From the NCBI RefSeq assembly GCF_021155765.1, contig NC_060110.1, positions 16,700,001 through 16,764,000 of the forward strand: 64,000 nucleotides of DNA, read 5' to 3'. A model generated the notes under the pieces. The model saw nothing but the letters and a program-made list of their open reading frames with translations, did no database searches and was not told where the DNA came from. Positions 51,716 through 64,000 of the stretch are shown here, in pieces. This DNA is from Diprion similis (taxonomy: Eukaryota; Arthropoda; Insecta; Hymenoptera; Diprionidae). The stretch's first letter is position 1. The number at the start of each line of letters is the position of its first letter. The position numbers and the translations under genes were made by a program.

Positions 51716-53901
51716 TTATTCTGCTGAAGCCGATTCTCGCCTCTTCTCTGCATGTTTTTTTGTAAACTCCTCTGCATTTTTCAAAAACTTTCTTCTATCT
51801 TTCAAAAATTCTTCTGCTAAATCTGCTCTCAGTGGATGCTCAGGTTCGGGATCATTTACCAATGCGATCAACGCTTGAATCACTAGAGATGAAAGGTATA
51901 ACAAAAAAGTTTTGTAAAAGTTATGTCTGTTACTGATTTTCTTCAGCTATTTATTGTATCAGATATTTCAAAGTGATTGCTAAGATCATTAAGATATATG
52001 TTGATAAAAATGAAAAAATAAACTTGTTGTGTGTCAACTATCAAAGATTAGCCAGAATGACTTTCTTAATTAAAGTTGAATGTATGAATAATGTAAAAAA
52101 TTGATTTTTGTAAGAATGCTTATAATTCAATTTGTGGGACATGATCATTGATTGGAAATTTTGAGATAACTATTACTGTTGAATATTGCAACCGCTTTAC
52201 CTTGATCTGTTTTTGTAGCGGGTTTCCAATTTTCAGCACTGATGATTGCCAAACACACCTGACCCTTTTCATCAATGTTGGGATGGTATATTTTTGTTTT
52301 GAAGTTTATTCTTGGTGGTTTAAATGGATATTCTGCCGGAAAATTTATTTCGATACGGAAGGCACCTTTGTTGTATGGAGGATCATCCTGAAATTTTATT
52401 GGTTACATCGAGAATAGTTATAATAAACAGTGCTCAGAGACCATAAAATACTGATAAATTTTTCATTGAATCAAAGCATTTTTTTCCAATTTTGTTCTCA
52501 CATTAGTTCCCTGAAAACAACGTTAAATTCAAGATTCTTATATAATTGCAACAAGTTCACCGACGTAGTTAAAATTGCAAATTACTGGAAAAAATTCATA
52601 TCAACGGATATGCAATTTCAGTAATTCATCGGAAACGAATATTTGAATTTTGGCAAATGTCTGTAAAAAGTACAATATTTTTCACCATCTTTTAAAACGA
52701 TATTATTAGCAGTTTGACGTAAACTCGTTTATTCTGAGTGAAATATGTTTCAGCTCGTAAAAAAAAATTACATTTCATTTTTTTTGGTTACTTTAGCTGT
52801 GTAAGAAATCACAACTGAATCAGAATACAAGAAAAATTTTCTACTGGCAATTAACTTGTACCTACTACTGCATGAAAAAATTTTAGCTCTTCAAGTTCTC
52901 AAACGTCAGGGAACTGAATTGATGTGCACAATGTTTTTAATCAAATCTTGTTAAAACGACCCGATTACTGGATTGGTCCTTTAATTCAACCTCAATCCTA
53001 AACAAAAACAAATTGGTATATGTTTTGAATCGAATATGAGGCGTAACCAACACAAAGATCATTGGTTAATAAATATCAATAATCATCGAGAAATTTGCCG
53101 TGCATGCTGAGAAAGTACAATTCAATGAGTCCTACTAATAAATTGATACTTTGGTGTAAAAATGATGGCACAATTACAACGTCCATTTGATCCTATAATA
53201 TTGGACCATGCGTGTGCTTGTTCAAATACTTTGCTGATGAATCATGCAAGTATGTGAGGTGAGTCTGGAAAGTTCATAGAACATGCACATGCTTACACAT
53301 GTGTGTATATACATTATATGTACGAATATATATATGTATATACAGAGGCACACAGAGCGGATTTGGAGCAGGTAAGTTAGGTTATGTTTGAAATGAATCA
53401 TGAATATAACTTACCGGTAAGATAAGACCTTGCCAAGTGAGAATATTAGCTTCGTCGACTTGGATGTTGGTAAAATTTTTCATGGCTGACGCCCTCAAGT
53501 CACTTAGTTCCTGTAAAAAAAAGAACAGTCAAAACGTGACAATGGTGGTAGAGCAAAAAAACGAAACACCCAAGTAATAATCCTAATAAGAACGATCCAT
53601 AAAGCAGGAAAACTCAACTAACAATAATAATTTGAAAAACTTCGAACGATTGTCCGAGTGCATAATTAATCAATTCATTACGTTTTCTCGTCGATAAAAA
53701 AATTGTGAATGATAGATTGGTCACCCAAATATTTTGACATTTGTCAGCGGGAAATAAAAAATAACTCTAACACAAGGTTACGTTCACATCCTATGTGTCC
53801 TTACAGGTTATAATTATTAATTCTAATCGTATACAAGTACTATGGATTAAAATTGTTGGAAAATGTCAAATTACCTTCTGCAGCCTCCGTGTGGCTGCCA
53901 T
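51716..53901 (-). CDS. Ubc10: Ubiquitin-conjugating enzyme E2, UBE2L3 type
   Basis: E2 that carries ubiquitin on a cysteine and passes it to HECT and RBR ligases such as parkin. Four exons: 53901-53875, 53510-53415, 52387-52201 and 51882-51716, giving 158 aa (human UBE2L3 154). All splice sites are GT-AG and the phases agree. Protein landmarks are MAATRRLQK, then [35 protein letters not shown] with catalytic Cys86, and [11 protein letters not shown]. Phe63 in the EYPFKPP loop is kept; in UBE2L3 it determines ligase choice. The C-terminus [16 protein letters not shown] is family-typical, with a short Ser-rich extension. The first exon has only nine codons. Fly orthologue is Ubc10. It converges with DNA2. 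Confidence 0.96.
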
Positions 53902-54447
53902 TTTGAATATAACAAATTTCACTAAACTGGGCGGAAGTCGTCCGTTCAAGAAACGCTGGTTCAGAGCCTCTTCAGAACGCAAGACTCCCGCTGTGGTTGG
54001 CAACGAATGGCCCAGAATCCTCTGCAATGCGCGCTGAGAATTTATTTCAAGGTCATCATGGAACGGGTGATCCACGGACTTAGGGTGATCCTTCTACAGC
54101 ACTTATACCTATAAGACATCACTTTTCACTTTAATTCTCAATACCAAATAGAAAAACAGGCTTCGCTGTTCGCATCATTTGTAAATTTTACTTTCATTTT
54201 CGTTCTATGCCAACCAGAGAATGCTTCATATCACATATTAACTATTATTCTATTATTATTTAATTCAACATTCGTCGATTGACTGAAGATTGCACTAGAA
54301 TTTCCGTACAGAAATGTTACTGAGTTTGAATATAGTAATATTTTACCTTGTCTTGCTGGTAGCCATTGAAACCTTCATAGCTAAGTTCAAATAGTATAAT
54401 TTGCAAGATCTAGGCCACAGCGCACGGTTCCCACGGACAATTTAGGC

Positions 54448-54525
54448 TCGATTCCTCCAACGTTAATCGAAGTTCAAACTAAGTTCGGCTTATCAGCGAA
54501 GTTTAAACTATGTCGGAGGAAACGT
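54448..54525. repeat. Short imperfect hairpin
   Basis: TTCCTCCAACG with GAAGTTCAAACT on the left pairs with AGTTTAAACT and GTCGGAGGAA on the right. One arm carries an extra 8 or so bases. It may be a small foldback remnant upstream of Ubc10. Confidence 0.4.
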
Positions 54526-55929
54526 ATGCTACAGGAGCTGCAGGATCACTGCGTTGGATTTTACTATGAAGTTTCTTCGCTACAAAATCAAGCTTATTAA
54601 AAGGCTCATGAATGGAATCAATATATAACTGCTATAAAATATAAAGTAAATTTATTATTCGTTAATACTAACATTATAATCTACATAGGGACATTCTTAT
54701 AACAGCTGCATTACCGTTGCAGTACTTACGCCAATACTGTGTTTTATAAGACTGTATGCACATGCATAGTAGACCTATATGTGATAATAAAATATTATTT
54801 ATATAATTAAATCGTTCACAATATTAGAGTAATTATTCAATTATGCTGATTCCTAACTGATTTTACAAGCCAGTATGAAACTTCAACTTGTTTATTGATA
54901 GTCATATTTGCACAATATAGAATAAACGTTACAAAATGAGTCCAGTCGAAATATTCCTGAAATCAACATTCTGACGTGGAGTGCTGAATTTTTGGGGCAC
55001 GCTATGTTTGACGATCACAAAACACTTTTAGCAGATACGTTGAAAACTGAAGATAATATTGTAAATATATATACAACCATGTAAACAATTTACCTGAAAA
55101 ATGGCAGGTATAAAACGGTTGCAAGCGAAAAGAAAATTTCCTATGCATTCCGCTGTTGCCTACCGATTTAAAGTTATTATCAAGACTTGCTTTGGGAAAT
55201 TCAAACTTCTATATCATATGTTGCAGGCTCGTTTACCTCGATTATATTATTCCAATTTTTCCTTAATTATTGGTTTCACATAATTCTTGACTGCTCAACA
55301 TTAATTTTCATCAGTGATTCCATACTGTGAAATCGAACATTAATGAAACGATTTTTTTGTAATTATTTATATGTTCCTCTATTGATATTATTGAGATTTA
55401 TAATATTTCAGAAATCTATTCTTCTGTTTCATCCGTCTAGTACAATAAAAATGTGAAATTTGTTTACTTTTCAAGGTTTTAGATGGCAAAAATTTTTTAG
55501 AAAGAAATTCTGAAAATCAATATTATAGTTATGACGTGATAGAGTTGCTTTCGAGAATTTTGTGTTGTACAAAAAGAATTACACTATAATTTTCTCGTAT
55601 TTGTTTGAATATTTTTTTAGAAAATCTACGAAACGTCAGAAACATAGTATTTCGGTAAAGTATTAATTCATTTACAATATTTAAAAAGATTTTGTTAACA
55701 CATGCACGGAAGCACATTGTTGCTGCGATGAAAGTAGGTGGTTCTAGCTTATAAAAGAAAGGCAGACAAAACTAGCGGATTTAGGCTGGCTATGAGCCAG
55801 TCCTCGAATTTCCCGTTCTCACACTATAGGTTCCCAATTCACAGAAGAAAAAGAATATCCAATTCAAAATTAGAACTATAAATTCAGATTCGGGGTCAAC
55901 ATGTTACATGAAAATATGACGATTTTCAT

Positions 55930-56555
55930 TATTTTTAACCACTATAATGGATCCACTATTACCAATTTGGCAAGTCTGCTCTTGCGAAAAACCTCCGACT
56001 ACTAATTTCTACATAAATCCGAATATTTAAAAAAAAATTTCAAACATATTGCATTCGCCATTTTGGATTTCGCAAATCTGACTTCGAATTCGTGATGAGA
56101 CACCCAACAAACCTTGGAGTACCAATGTTTAAAAAATCCAAATATTTTTTTTTTTTTGCATATTGAATATGCCAAATTTGACTTTAGGTTCGTGAGTAGT
56201 GGCCCAAAAATTTTACGGTACGAATTTTCATTTAAATCAATTGTCCTGTTATTTTGAATTTTGCTCTTCAAATAACTCAAGAAGTATTGAACTGATCAAA
56301 GCCAAAATCTGATCGGTTCCAAGTTTGGAAAGACCGCGTCGATACAGAGACCGCAATCATTGAAATCCGATTAGCCGTTCTCGAGATATCATCAGATAAA
56401 AAAATTGATGACACACATACACACACACACACATCGTCCATCCGAAATTGGTCGGAGGTAATTCTATAGATTTCGGAAATGCAAACTCAACCTTTCATTT
56501 TCGGAGTGATTACACTAACTTCTTTTTTTCTCTGAAAACAGAGAAACGAGAAGTT
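55930..56555. repeat. Dispersed repeat with degenerate about 100-bp units, AC microsatellite and end hairpin
   Basis: Three diverged units (about 55930-56019, 56045-56130 and 56150-56235) share a pattern of CCATTTTGGATTT-like, AAATCTGACTT-like, TTCGTGA-like and GTACCAAT-like blocks. They are followed by a unique-looking stretch (GATCGGTTCCAAG ... CTCGAGATATC), an (AC)n tract at about 56408-56434, and a hairpin at 56517-56555 (AACTTCT ... AGAAGTT). I recall this arrangement as common in arthropod interspersed repeats; no class is assigned. Confidence 0.6.
56408..56434. repeat. (AC)n microsatellite
   Basis: An almost perfect run of AC with one TAC interruption, inside the dispersed repeat. Confidence 0.85.
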
Positions 56556-59134
56556 AAAAAGTTGTAGGGTACTTTTTTGTAGGAAATTAATCACGCAATA
56601 ACTTGAGGGTAATATAAAAAATTTAGCACCACACAAAATGAGGTAAATCATTGATTTAATAATTAAAATTATTATAAAAAAGGGGAACGGTTGAGATTAA
56701 AAAATAGCTGTCTGAGACTGTAGAACGGATTTTTTCGACGTGTTGTATATATGATAATTCGATTCTCATGGCCGATCTAATGAAGATGAGGGAAGCGTAT
56801 GAGGACATTTGTCATGTACAAGTTGATGCTCTACAACTTTCGTTTGAAAATTTTTTGAATTTTATCTCCAGTTTTTAAGTATTATAGGTATTTATATGCT
56901 AAAAATGTGTTTTTTCGCACTTAAAATTTTTTTTTTCGGATCCCTGAGTGTTGCAGTCCTCCTACTTCGCAACATGTTTCGTGATCATCAAAGACAGCTT
57001 GCCCCAAAAATTCTGCATTCTACCTTGGAACGTCGATTCCAGGAACATTTTGACTGGACTAAATTAATAGATCGAGTACCCTTCTACACTTCTGCTATAT
57101 CATATTCAGTTCGTTTATTAATCATTTACATGAGCGTTACAGGCGTTGATACATATTGACAAATGTACTTTATTATTGCCGCAAAAAAGAGCTGCAATGA
57201 TATGAAACCAAGTACTAGACACTAGTAACATTAAAATAAAGCGTTCAATACTCAAATATCACTGGAATAAAATCACAATAAATCGTGAACAACGTCACAA
57301 ACGTATCGAGAACAATGCTAAATTGGATTTAAATTTTATTTATGATATTATATTGCTATATTATGAAACATTGCTTCAATTATTTCGAGATAAATCCTTA
57401 CGTACACCTGTATCTACTCATGAAAACGTATGTTTATATTATAAATGATCAAATTGTATAATGGTGGATAAAACGTGATGCGGTATGTTTTGATGCAAAT
57501 GAAATACATTTTTGTTAAGACTAGCATGGCACCAGAAACTTACTGATAGCCTGATGAATGTGGCAATTTGCCGATAAAATAGGAAAATATCGCTGAAACA
57601 AGTTCATATTAAGTGGGAGAAACATTTCCCTAGATGTCAGATTGAAAAAAAAAAATTATAACAAGCAATTTGACAATTTCAAAACATACTTTTCTACTGA
57701 TACGTCAAACCTAACAATCAATCGATTTCATTAAAAATTATATCACACTGGAGCGTTCGCAAGAAACATAAATGGAAATACTTATTGCCAGTTTAATCGA
57801 AATCGTGCTGTTGTACTGTACGCTGATAATTGATTGCCGAAAATGATGAACTGATGAAATTTTCTATCCACCGTTTGAGTAAATTGAAGAGATTGTAAAA
57901 AGTCTATTAAACAAATAATCAAAATAATGTGGCAACATTTATTACTATTATTGACACAGTAAAAGATTTTCACGACAAACGAGCCAAGCTTTTGTACACA
58001 CAGTAATTGGTCTGTGTAAAAATAAAGTATATTTTAGAGTTTTTTGACGTCTCTAGTTATCAGACATTTCCTTTTTAGTCAGTATGATTGTGAGAGCAAA
58101 ACAACACTAGAGTGTCATGAGTGCCTTTAAATACCAGGTGAAAGAGTAGTCTGATTAATATGGAAAGCTCCAGTAATTGTTCTGTATGGATGATTAAAGT
58201 AAGCATTATGCACGCATGTGCAACTTTTCCAAGGAACTGCTAATGATATATACATCCGTTAAATCACTTCCAAAATATAGCGATAAAAGCAAATCCAAGG
58301 TTGTCATTCAAATCAGGTGTAATAGTATCATAACTCATAACCTATACAACTACTCTAGGTGGCATAATTTGTATATCTTGTCTTAGTGCTAGATAAAATA
58401 TTTGTTCTTTTTGCCTAATTAAAAAGCATTAGGAAACATTCTTACCTATATGGAATAAAATCTAAATTATTCTGCATTAACACTTGTTAAAGTGTCCAAT
58501 TGAAGTAATTCTACTTATACCAGATGTTTTTGTTCTTAGCGACCTTTTTCACTTTTCAAACACATTTAAATTGATTTCTAATAGTAAGGCTATGAACGTT
58601 GCATTTCGAATAATAAATACCATGCAAACACTGACATGTAAACATAAGTGAATCATTTTTTACCCTAATTTATCTTATGACATGAATCCATGACGTCTCT
58701 CAGGTAATGCATTTTCGTGCTTTCAGCTATAAACCTATGATCATTCTTCAAAAACTTACATATTATAGTTCACTTATGAAACTATTACACCTATTTCATC
58801 AATGTTAACAATAATGTATGAAGAGAAAATTAATTTTACTTGCCTTAATAAAAAATGACTGAAGAAAGAAACTACAGAAACGTTAAGAAAAATGGCGAAA
58901 AAATACATATGCCACAGCCGGAAACGTTACGTGATCTTTTTGCAAGGTATATCTCATAATTAATAGGCAACATTATACTTATATTACGCGGCATCTGAGA
59001 ATGGACGATTCGACTAATTGTCACGAATACGACTTTAACTCAAGCGCCTGGAAATTAAAGACCTTGTCCAAAATATTAGAACTTTGCAGTTTAAACTATT
59101 TATAGGAATATTTGTATGATGCTAAATACGTTCC

Positions 59135-59140
59135 TTTATT
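59135..59140 (-). terminator. Candidate poly(A) signal for Mer (AATAAA on minus strand)
   Basis: TTTATT on the plus strand, about 450 bp beyond the Mer stop codon and the first canonical signal seen. Use is inferred. Confidence 0.35.
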
Positions 59141-59591
59141 CACAAGGAGATTGGAAATAAGTATTAAAATTTTGACAAAAAAAAAATCTTTGCAAAGTGA
59201 TAACTTCAATAGGAAATGCAAGCAGATAAATTCTACTATACCATACTGTATCCATCGTAATTCTAAAATAGGATAAGAATAAAATCTGATAGATTCTATC
59301 AAAGTATATAATTATTAACTCTGTAGAGCTTATCTTTAAGGCACGCCTGTTGTTGGTTACCAAAATCTTCTTGTAACAATGATAAGCTATAAATTTTGGC
59401 CAGAATGAATGTCAAAAATTTGTAGATACCATCTACAACTTAATTAGGGTATATACAGTTAGCGAAACATCGATATTACACAATGTTTGAGCTAGATAGG
59501 CACTGATTATTGTACAAAAAATATTTTTTAATTGAAATGGTTATCGTATGATCCGATTTTTTTTTTTATCGTAATTTCAAAGAATAAATAC

Positions 59592-62500
59592 CTAAAGCTC
59601 TTCGAAAAATGCGACTCGAGCTTTGGTAGATCCAGATTTCACTTTTTTCAGCGTACTGTATTTATTTTCACCAAGCCGCACCTGTTCCTCGTGTAGCTGG
59701 TCTAGCTCACACTGCTTTTCACCAACCTTCATTACCTCAATTTCAGATCGTAATTCACGTAATTGTTCTTGAAGATGCTTGCTTTTCTCCCAGTAATCCA
59801 CCCGTTCTTTTTCTATTTCAAGGGACAACTGATCGACATCTCCATCGGCAATGAGATCATATGACGTAAGGTCCGCTGGAAGAGGTTCTGCATCCAATTG
59901 CAACGTCTGAAGATCGGCCTGTAGTTCAGATGGTAATACTTGTGTTGACGGAAACAAATTTGGTACAGGCTAAAGTAAACAGAGAAGAATTCTTCATTTA
60001 ATAGCAATGAAAATGTAATATGTGAAAATTTTTAGCTAATCGCTATCATTTGAAGGCTAAAGGTAGATCAGGCTACATCAAACTGTTGCACGCATAGTGT
60101 ACCTTATAAAAAATGGAATACGTGAAAACTTACAGTGATAGATGCGGTGTAGGCATTTCTGCTCAAAAATTCCAGCAACTTTTCCTTAGCTTCTTTTTCA
60201 GCAATTCGGGCACGTAACAGTTCATCTTTCAGTTTTTCAGCTTCAGCTGCTCGCCGTTCCGATTCTTGAACTAATCTCTCTGTGAGAAGCTCAGCTTCAC
60301 GAGTTTTTCTCTCTAGGTGAACTTTTTCTTCCTCCGTTTTCATATTGTTAAGTCGTATACGAGTTATCTCTTGTTCTGCTTCCGATGCTTTTTGGCTTAA
60401 AAGCATAGCTTCTTCCTCAGCAACGCGACTCTTCTCTGCTAACAGATCTGCTGTTTCTTCCGATCTTCTCTGTAATAATGAGTATAATGAAACGAGTAAT
60501 TTATCGCCATTACCACTTGTCGATAACAGAATCGGGTATTAGCTAACAAATCTTTAAAACCCAAAAAATTGTACCAATGCTTCGTTGGCAAGTCGTATTT
60601 CTTCTTGATACTGTAACAACCGTTGTTCCATTGCTGCCTTCTCTCTTTCTGCAGCTTCTCTTAACTGTTTTTCCCGGGCCAGTTTGTTTCTTTCGATCTG
60701 CCTCCTACATATAAAATAATTCATATCAATATCAACATCAACAACGAGAACTCTGTGACAACATTAGTACAAACAAAGAACACAATATACCAATTGTGTT
60801 AGAAAACCTGTTAGGGAATAGAACACACTTGTTAAGTGTTATGCAGAAGCATTGATTAGATCATTCCTTAAACAAATACTTTTATGTGCTATTTTGTTGA
60901 ATACATGCCACATGTATTTCCAGTTTTTTCCTAAATTACTGCTGCACAATAAAATGTTGCAAGTGTATTTAAAGTCGAAGTTAAACAACTGAGTGAAGCA
61001 AATGCAAGTTTGAGGTTTAAAGGTTTTGCTCGATGGATCAATAACCAGACGTATTTTCTTCTTTGAAAATAAAATATCTAGATATTATAATAAATTCTTT
61101 ATCGTATGTGTTAAAATATTCAGAACGGAACTGAGCTTGAGTAACATCAAGAGTTATCAATCAGAAATAACCGCCGTTATATTTGTAAACTGAAAATAAG
61201 CTTTCCGGGGACATGACAAATCGTAAGAACTAATGTATGAAATAACAAGAATCGTGTGTGAAGAAATACAATTCTGAAAAGTATAAATTCAGGAATGATG
61301 CAAAAGCTATTGGTACATATAAATTTCTCGACAATTTTATGCGTACCTAGATTTCTCTTCCTTGGCTTGGGCTTTCATTTGCTGTACCTCCATAGAGTCT
61401 GGTTTACGGCGACGCATGAAGAGGTCGTGGTTGCCGATGCACAAGTCCAGAATCTTAACAAATAAGAACCGTGCGGCTTTTTCACTACAATGCTCGTCGA
61501 CCCCTATAGCTACCAAGCCCTTCACCCAGGTGCCAACATGTGACTGTTTTTTTACCAGTTTATTCATGCGAACTTTCTGCGAGAAGAAGACAAAGTTTGG
61601 TGAAGACTTCTCTACAGGTTTGATTACAAACTTCTTGTCATCGAAGCTGATATGCCGGATCTCTGACCAAGTGAAAGTTGTCTTGGGTGCCAGCTTATTC
61701 TCCTTCTCATAGATGTTCAACCCAAGTGCTGTCACACCTAGCCATAAGTCCGTTTCTTTCTTGTTCTAGAATGAAGAGATAAGCGTTGTTATTTGCCACA
61801 TACGAAGTGTGTCAAATTTTTTTTATTGATCACTTCAAATTAAAAATTACACATGAACTGTAAGATGCTGGTGGAGACTTTGGGTATAGAGTCTATCCAT
61901 TGCCGCTTTGTAGTTGATTTGCCGACGATCCATGAGTTTGAAGAAGTAGAGTTACGCACTTGCCCAATTTTGATAAAAGATATTCTACTTTCTGTTTTTG
62001 AGCATACATCGATATGTATTGAATGAATTATATCTTTTATACTTACGCTAATAGGAAAATAGTTTACACCATACATATCCAAATCTTGGGCAATCTTTAG
62101 ATATTCCATTTCAGCCTCGTCACGAGACATCCCACGGTGATCAGCGTACCAAATCTTGATTCTATCTTCCCACATTTCAGGAGTCATTTGATATTGGTCA
62201 ATCACTCGTTGTGGCAGAAGGTCTTCGCTAGCCAGCATTCCTGGCCGGTATGATACCTCGTCGTAATCACCATACTAGGTTTAATATAATAACACCCACA
62301 GGTATTCATTATCAACATAGTGATGATACATTTTGACATCTCCTCGACAGATCTTACTCAATATTTTTACACTCTGGACTTCTTCAGCAGTTTTAAAGGT
62401 GCTTTGTAAGTGAGGCAATCTCAAAGTGAGAAAACCTGATACACGAACCAGATAGTAATAAAGTGTGAACAATACGTCACTCTAAAAATCACACTAGTTG

Positions 62501-63827
62501 GCAATAAAAATTTCGATTACCTTCGCTTGTACGGCATACGATGCGAGTAGTACAGAGGCTTCGGGTGGACAGTAAATATCCATAGACAAAATGGCTTGCT
62601 TCACTTGCAAAAAGAACAAGTGTTGCGTTACCTCTTGAACAAGTTCCTCAGCCACATCTTCAGGGTAGAACTTAGCAAGAAACATAAACGGGGTCGTTGG
62701 TTGCTGTGAAATTCCTTGGTCCTGGACTAGAAATTTATACACAGATAAATGTCAAGTTTTTAACTTGTGTTGTTTAAAGAACATGAAGCAAAGTAAAATT
62801 ACTTAATTTCACATCTATCATGCCTAATTTTTTTTTAGAATGTTTTTTTTGTCATGTAACAAAATATTGATTAACACGAGTGATCAATTGTTTTGTATTT
62901 GAATTAAAATTCAAATGCATAGATATTTATCTGCAGTCAGGGTAACTAAGCAAAAGTCATGAATCCCAATCTCATGCATTACAAATTATTAAAATTTTTA
63001 ATAGAGGAAGACTTGTACCAATGTTTTTTTTTTTAATATGTTAACTATGCCTGGTCTACAAGTTTTGTGCATTGTCAGAATATATTTTGTGCTTTTGGGT
63101 TCACTCAAGTGTAAAAAGAATATAACTGTTGAATCTTTTCTCGAGAATTCGTAAATGCATCTAAATTCTAATATATGCAATGTAAGTTTAGGTCAATTAA
63201 GAGACTGCGCACTGAGCTGTGATCAGATTACGAACCAAGATTAGAAATCATCCTAAAATCCCTGTAAACATGTCTATTGTTTCTTGGGATCTAATGACAG
63301 ATTTTACAGTGCATGGTCTCTTGGTTGGATATAATAAACTTGCTAGGCAAGAAATAGAAAAAAAAAATTAGAACACACTTTCTTTGACTAGTAGGAACTA
63401 GGCGTGCACAGCCAGTTCTTATTGTAGTCGTCGTATAAAATTAGGAATGAAAAGGATAAGTAGAGGAAAGAATGAGAGAGATACCTTTCTTGTCCAACTT
63501 GAGCCAAGAAATAAACCCTTTGGCATCCTCATACTGAAGTCCAAAATACCAGGTCTCTCTGAGACCAATAGTCCGGCACACTAAATCAAATAAGTCTCTC
63601 CCAGTGGCTCGCCACTAAGAAAAGGAGAATTTTGCAATGAAAAATCATTCGTATGACATGGAGGATAGGAATCATTACGTAACACATTGTTCGTATAATT
63701 TGGGAACAATGTTTTGCAACAATAGATTCCAGAAGCTAACCTCCAAATTGAACTCAAGCTCGGCGTCCAAAGTGCAGACTTTCACCGGAAACGATTTCCC
63801 CGATTTTTTCCTACGAAACGGTGGCAT
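59592..63827 (-). CDS. Mer: Merlin (NF2 orthologue), FERM-domain tumour suppressor
   Basis: Merlin links membrane receptors to cortical actin and activates Hippo signalling. Nine exons: 63827-63741, 63614-63485, 62726-62521, 62274-62047, 61765-61556, 61453-61347, 60704-60575, 60469-60134 and 59969-59592, giving 603 aa. Phases agree. The FERM domain covers about 12-305, with [62 protein letters not shown] and MYGVNYFP. It is followed by a Glu/Lys/Arg-rich coiled coil to about 475. The C-terminal domain ends [15 protein letters not shown], almost the fly sequence. FLAKFYP and [11 protein letters not shown]-type sequence mark Merlin, not moesin. Exons 5 and 6 flank a 102-bp intron without stops. 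An in-frame ATG lies four codons upstream (63839), and a five-codon upstream frame at 63855-63841 ends before it. I chose 63827 because flies start MSPF. Confidence 0.96.
61454..61555 (-). other. Mer: Stop-free, in-frame 102-nt intron of Mer
   Basis: The reading frame runs uninterrupted through this segment, encoding 34 residues between MNKL and [11 protein letters not shown]. All Merlin and ERM proteins I know lack them and read straight through at this point. The segment begins GTAAAAAAAC and ends TTCTTATTTGTTAAG, a good GT-AG intron. If retained it would insert 34 residues into FERM lobe F3 without a frameshift. Confidence 0.85.
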
Positions 63828-64000
63828 TTTATCCTTCATTTTATTTATTGGACATCACGATTATTACATTTTTTTTCTTCACCATATCACTTATTTATTT
63901 ATAAGAAATATACGTCGAACCACTCGCAAAAGAAAACATTATTTTTTCTCCGTTTTCTTCTCACTCACTTTGACGCGAGAGCAGCTACATCTGACACAGA

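Larger units (their letters stand above)
53902..59591. other. Spacer between Ubc10 and Mer
   Basis: It holds the Ubc10 upstream region at the left and the Mer 3' flank at the right. I see no supported gene. Contents include a short hairpin near 54448-54525, a dispersed repeat (about 55930-56555) with an AC microsatellite, and AT-rich DNA. A frame at 56896-57159 has a hydrophobic start, but no family resemblance or splice context that I trust. Confidence 0.5.

Noticed and set aside
56896-57159. An 87-codon frame with a hydrophobic start
   Set aside because: The hydrophobic part is encoded by T-rich low-complexity DNA, and the rest has no recognisable features.
61454-61555. A 34-residue insertion in Merlin as read from the continuous frame
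   Set aside because: It begins with GT, ends with AG after a pyrimidine-rich stretch, and its removal restores the exact conserved join MNKL-ILDLC.
62281-62472. A 63-codon frame within Mer intron 3
   Set aside because: It lies between exons 3 and 4, whose splice joins already restore the conserved Merlin sequence.
1-64000. tRNA, rRNA and CRISPR arrays
   Set aside because: I looked for cloverleaf signatures and regularly spaced direct repeats and saw none I could support; a covariance-model search would be needed to rule out tRNAs.

Overview
The window is AT-rich, intron-rich nuclear DNA from an insect. Every gene I can name has GT-AG introns of about 70 bp to over 2 kb, and the proteins are animal orthologues that resemble insect versions: a Merlin with a Drosophila-like C-terminus, and a MAP2K7/hemipterous kinase with a long C-terminal tail. 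The intron density, AT-rich spacers and abundant small foldback elements suggest Hymenoptera, perhaps a sawfly. That placement is inference only. I see no bacterial, plasmid or phage features.

Layout. 1-14.3 kb: no supportable gene, only low-complexity runs, a repeat-rich patch (11.2-12.1 kb) and a decayed protein-coding relic (13.1-13.4 kb). 14.35-17.54 kb (-): a two-exon gene for a predicted secreted protein of 913 aa with five tandem Cys-x4-Cys units; family unrecognised. 21.48-23.67 kb (+): a three-exon gene for a 193-aa unrecognised protein. 26.54-26.76 kb (-): a possible first exon, divergent from INTS2. 27.31-31.93 kb (+): Integrator subunit 2, five exons, 1113 aa. 33.82-41.94 kb (-): hemipterous/MAP2K7, eight exons, 781 aa. 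42.70-48.98 kb (+): DNA2 nuclease-helicase, fourteen exons, 1387 aa. 51.72-53.90 kb (-): UBE2L3-type E2 (Ubc10), four exons, 158 aa. 59.59-63.83 kb (-): Merlin (NF2 orthologue), nine exons, 603 aa.

These are housekeeping and signalling genes and not a functional cluster. INTS2 and hep converge tail to tail. Hep and DNA2 are head to head across about 750 bp that contains a foldback element and an E2F-like site. DNA2 and Ubc10 converge. Ubc10 and Mer share a strand. All exon joins were worked out by hand from splice signals and phase; the total CDS length is a multiple of three for every named gene.

I found no convincing new multi-gene system. The items most worth a second look are the Cys-repeat secreted protein, the S-P-F repeat tail of hep, a stop-free in-frame 102-nt intron in Mer, a GC-AG intron in hep, a PIP-box in DNA2, the several GTT donors in DNA2, and a large inverted repeat next to the candidate exon at 26.5 kb.
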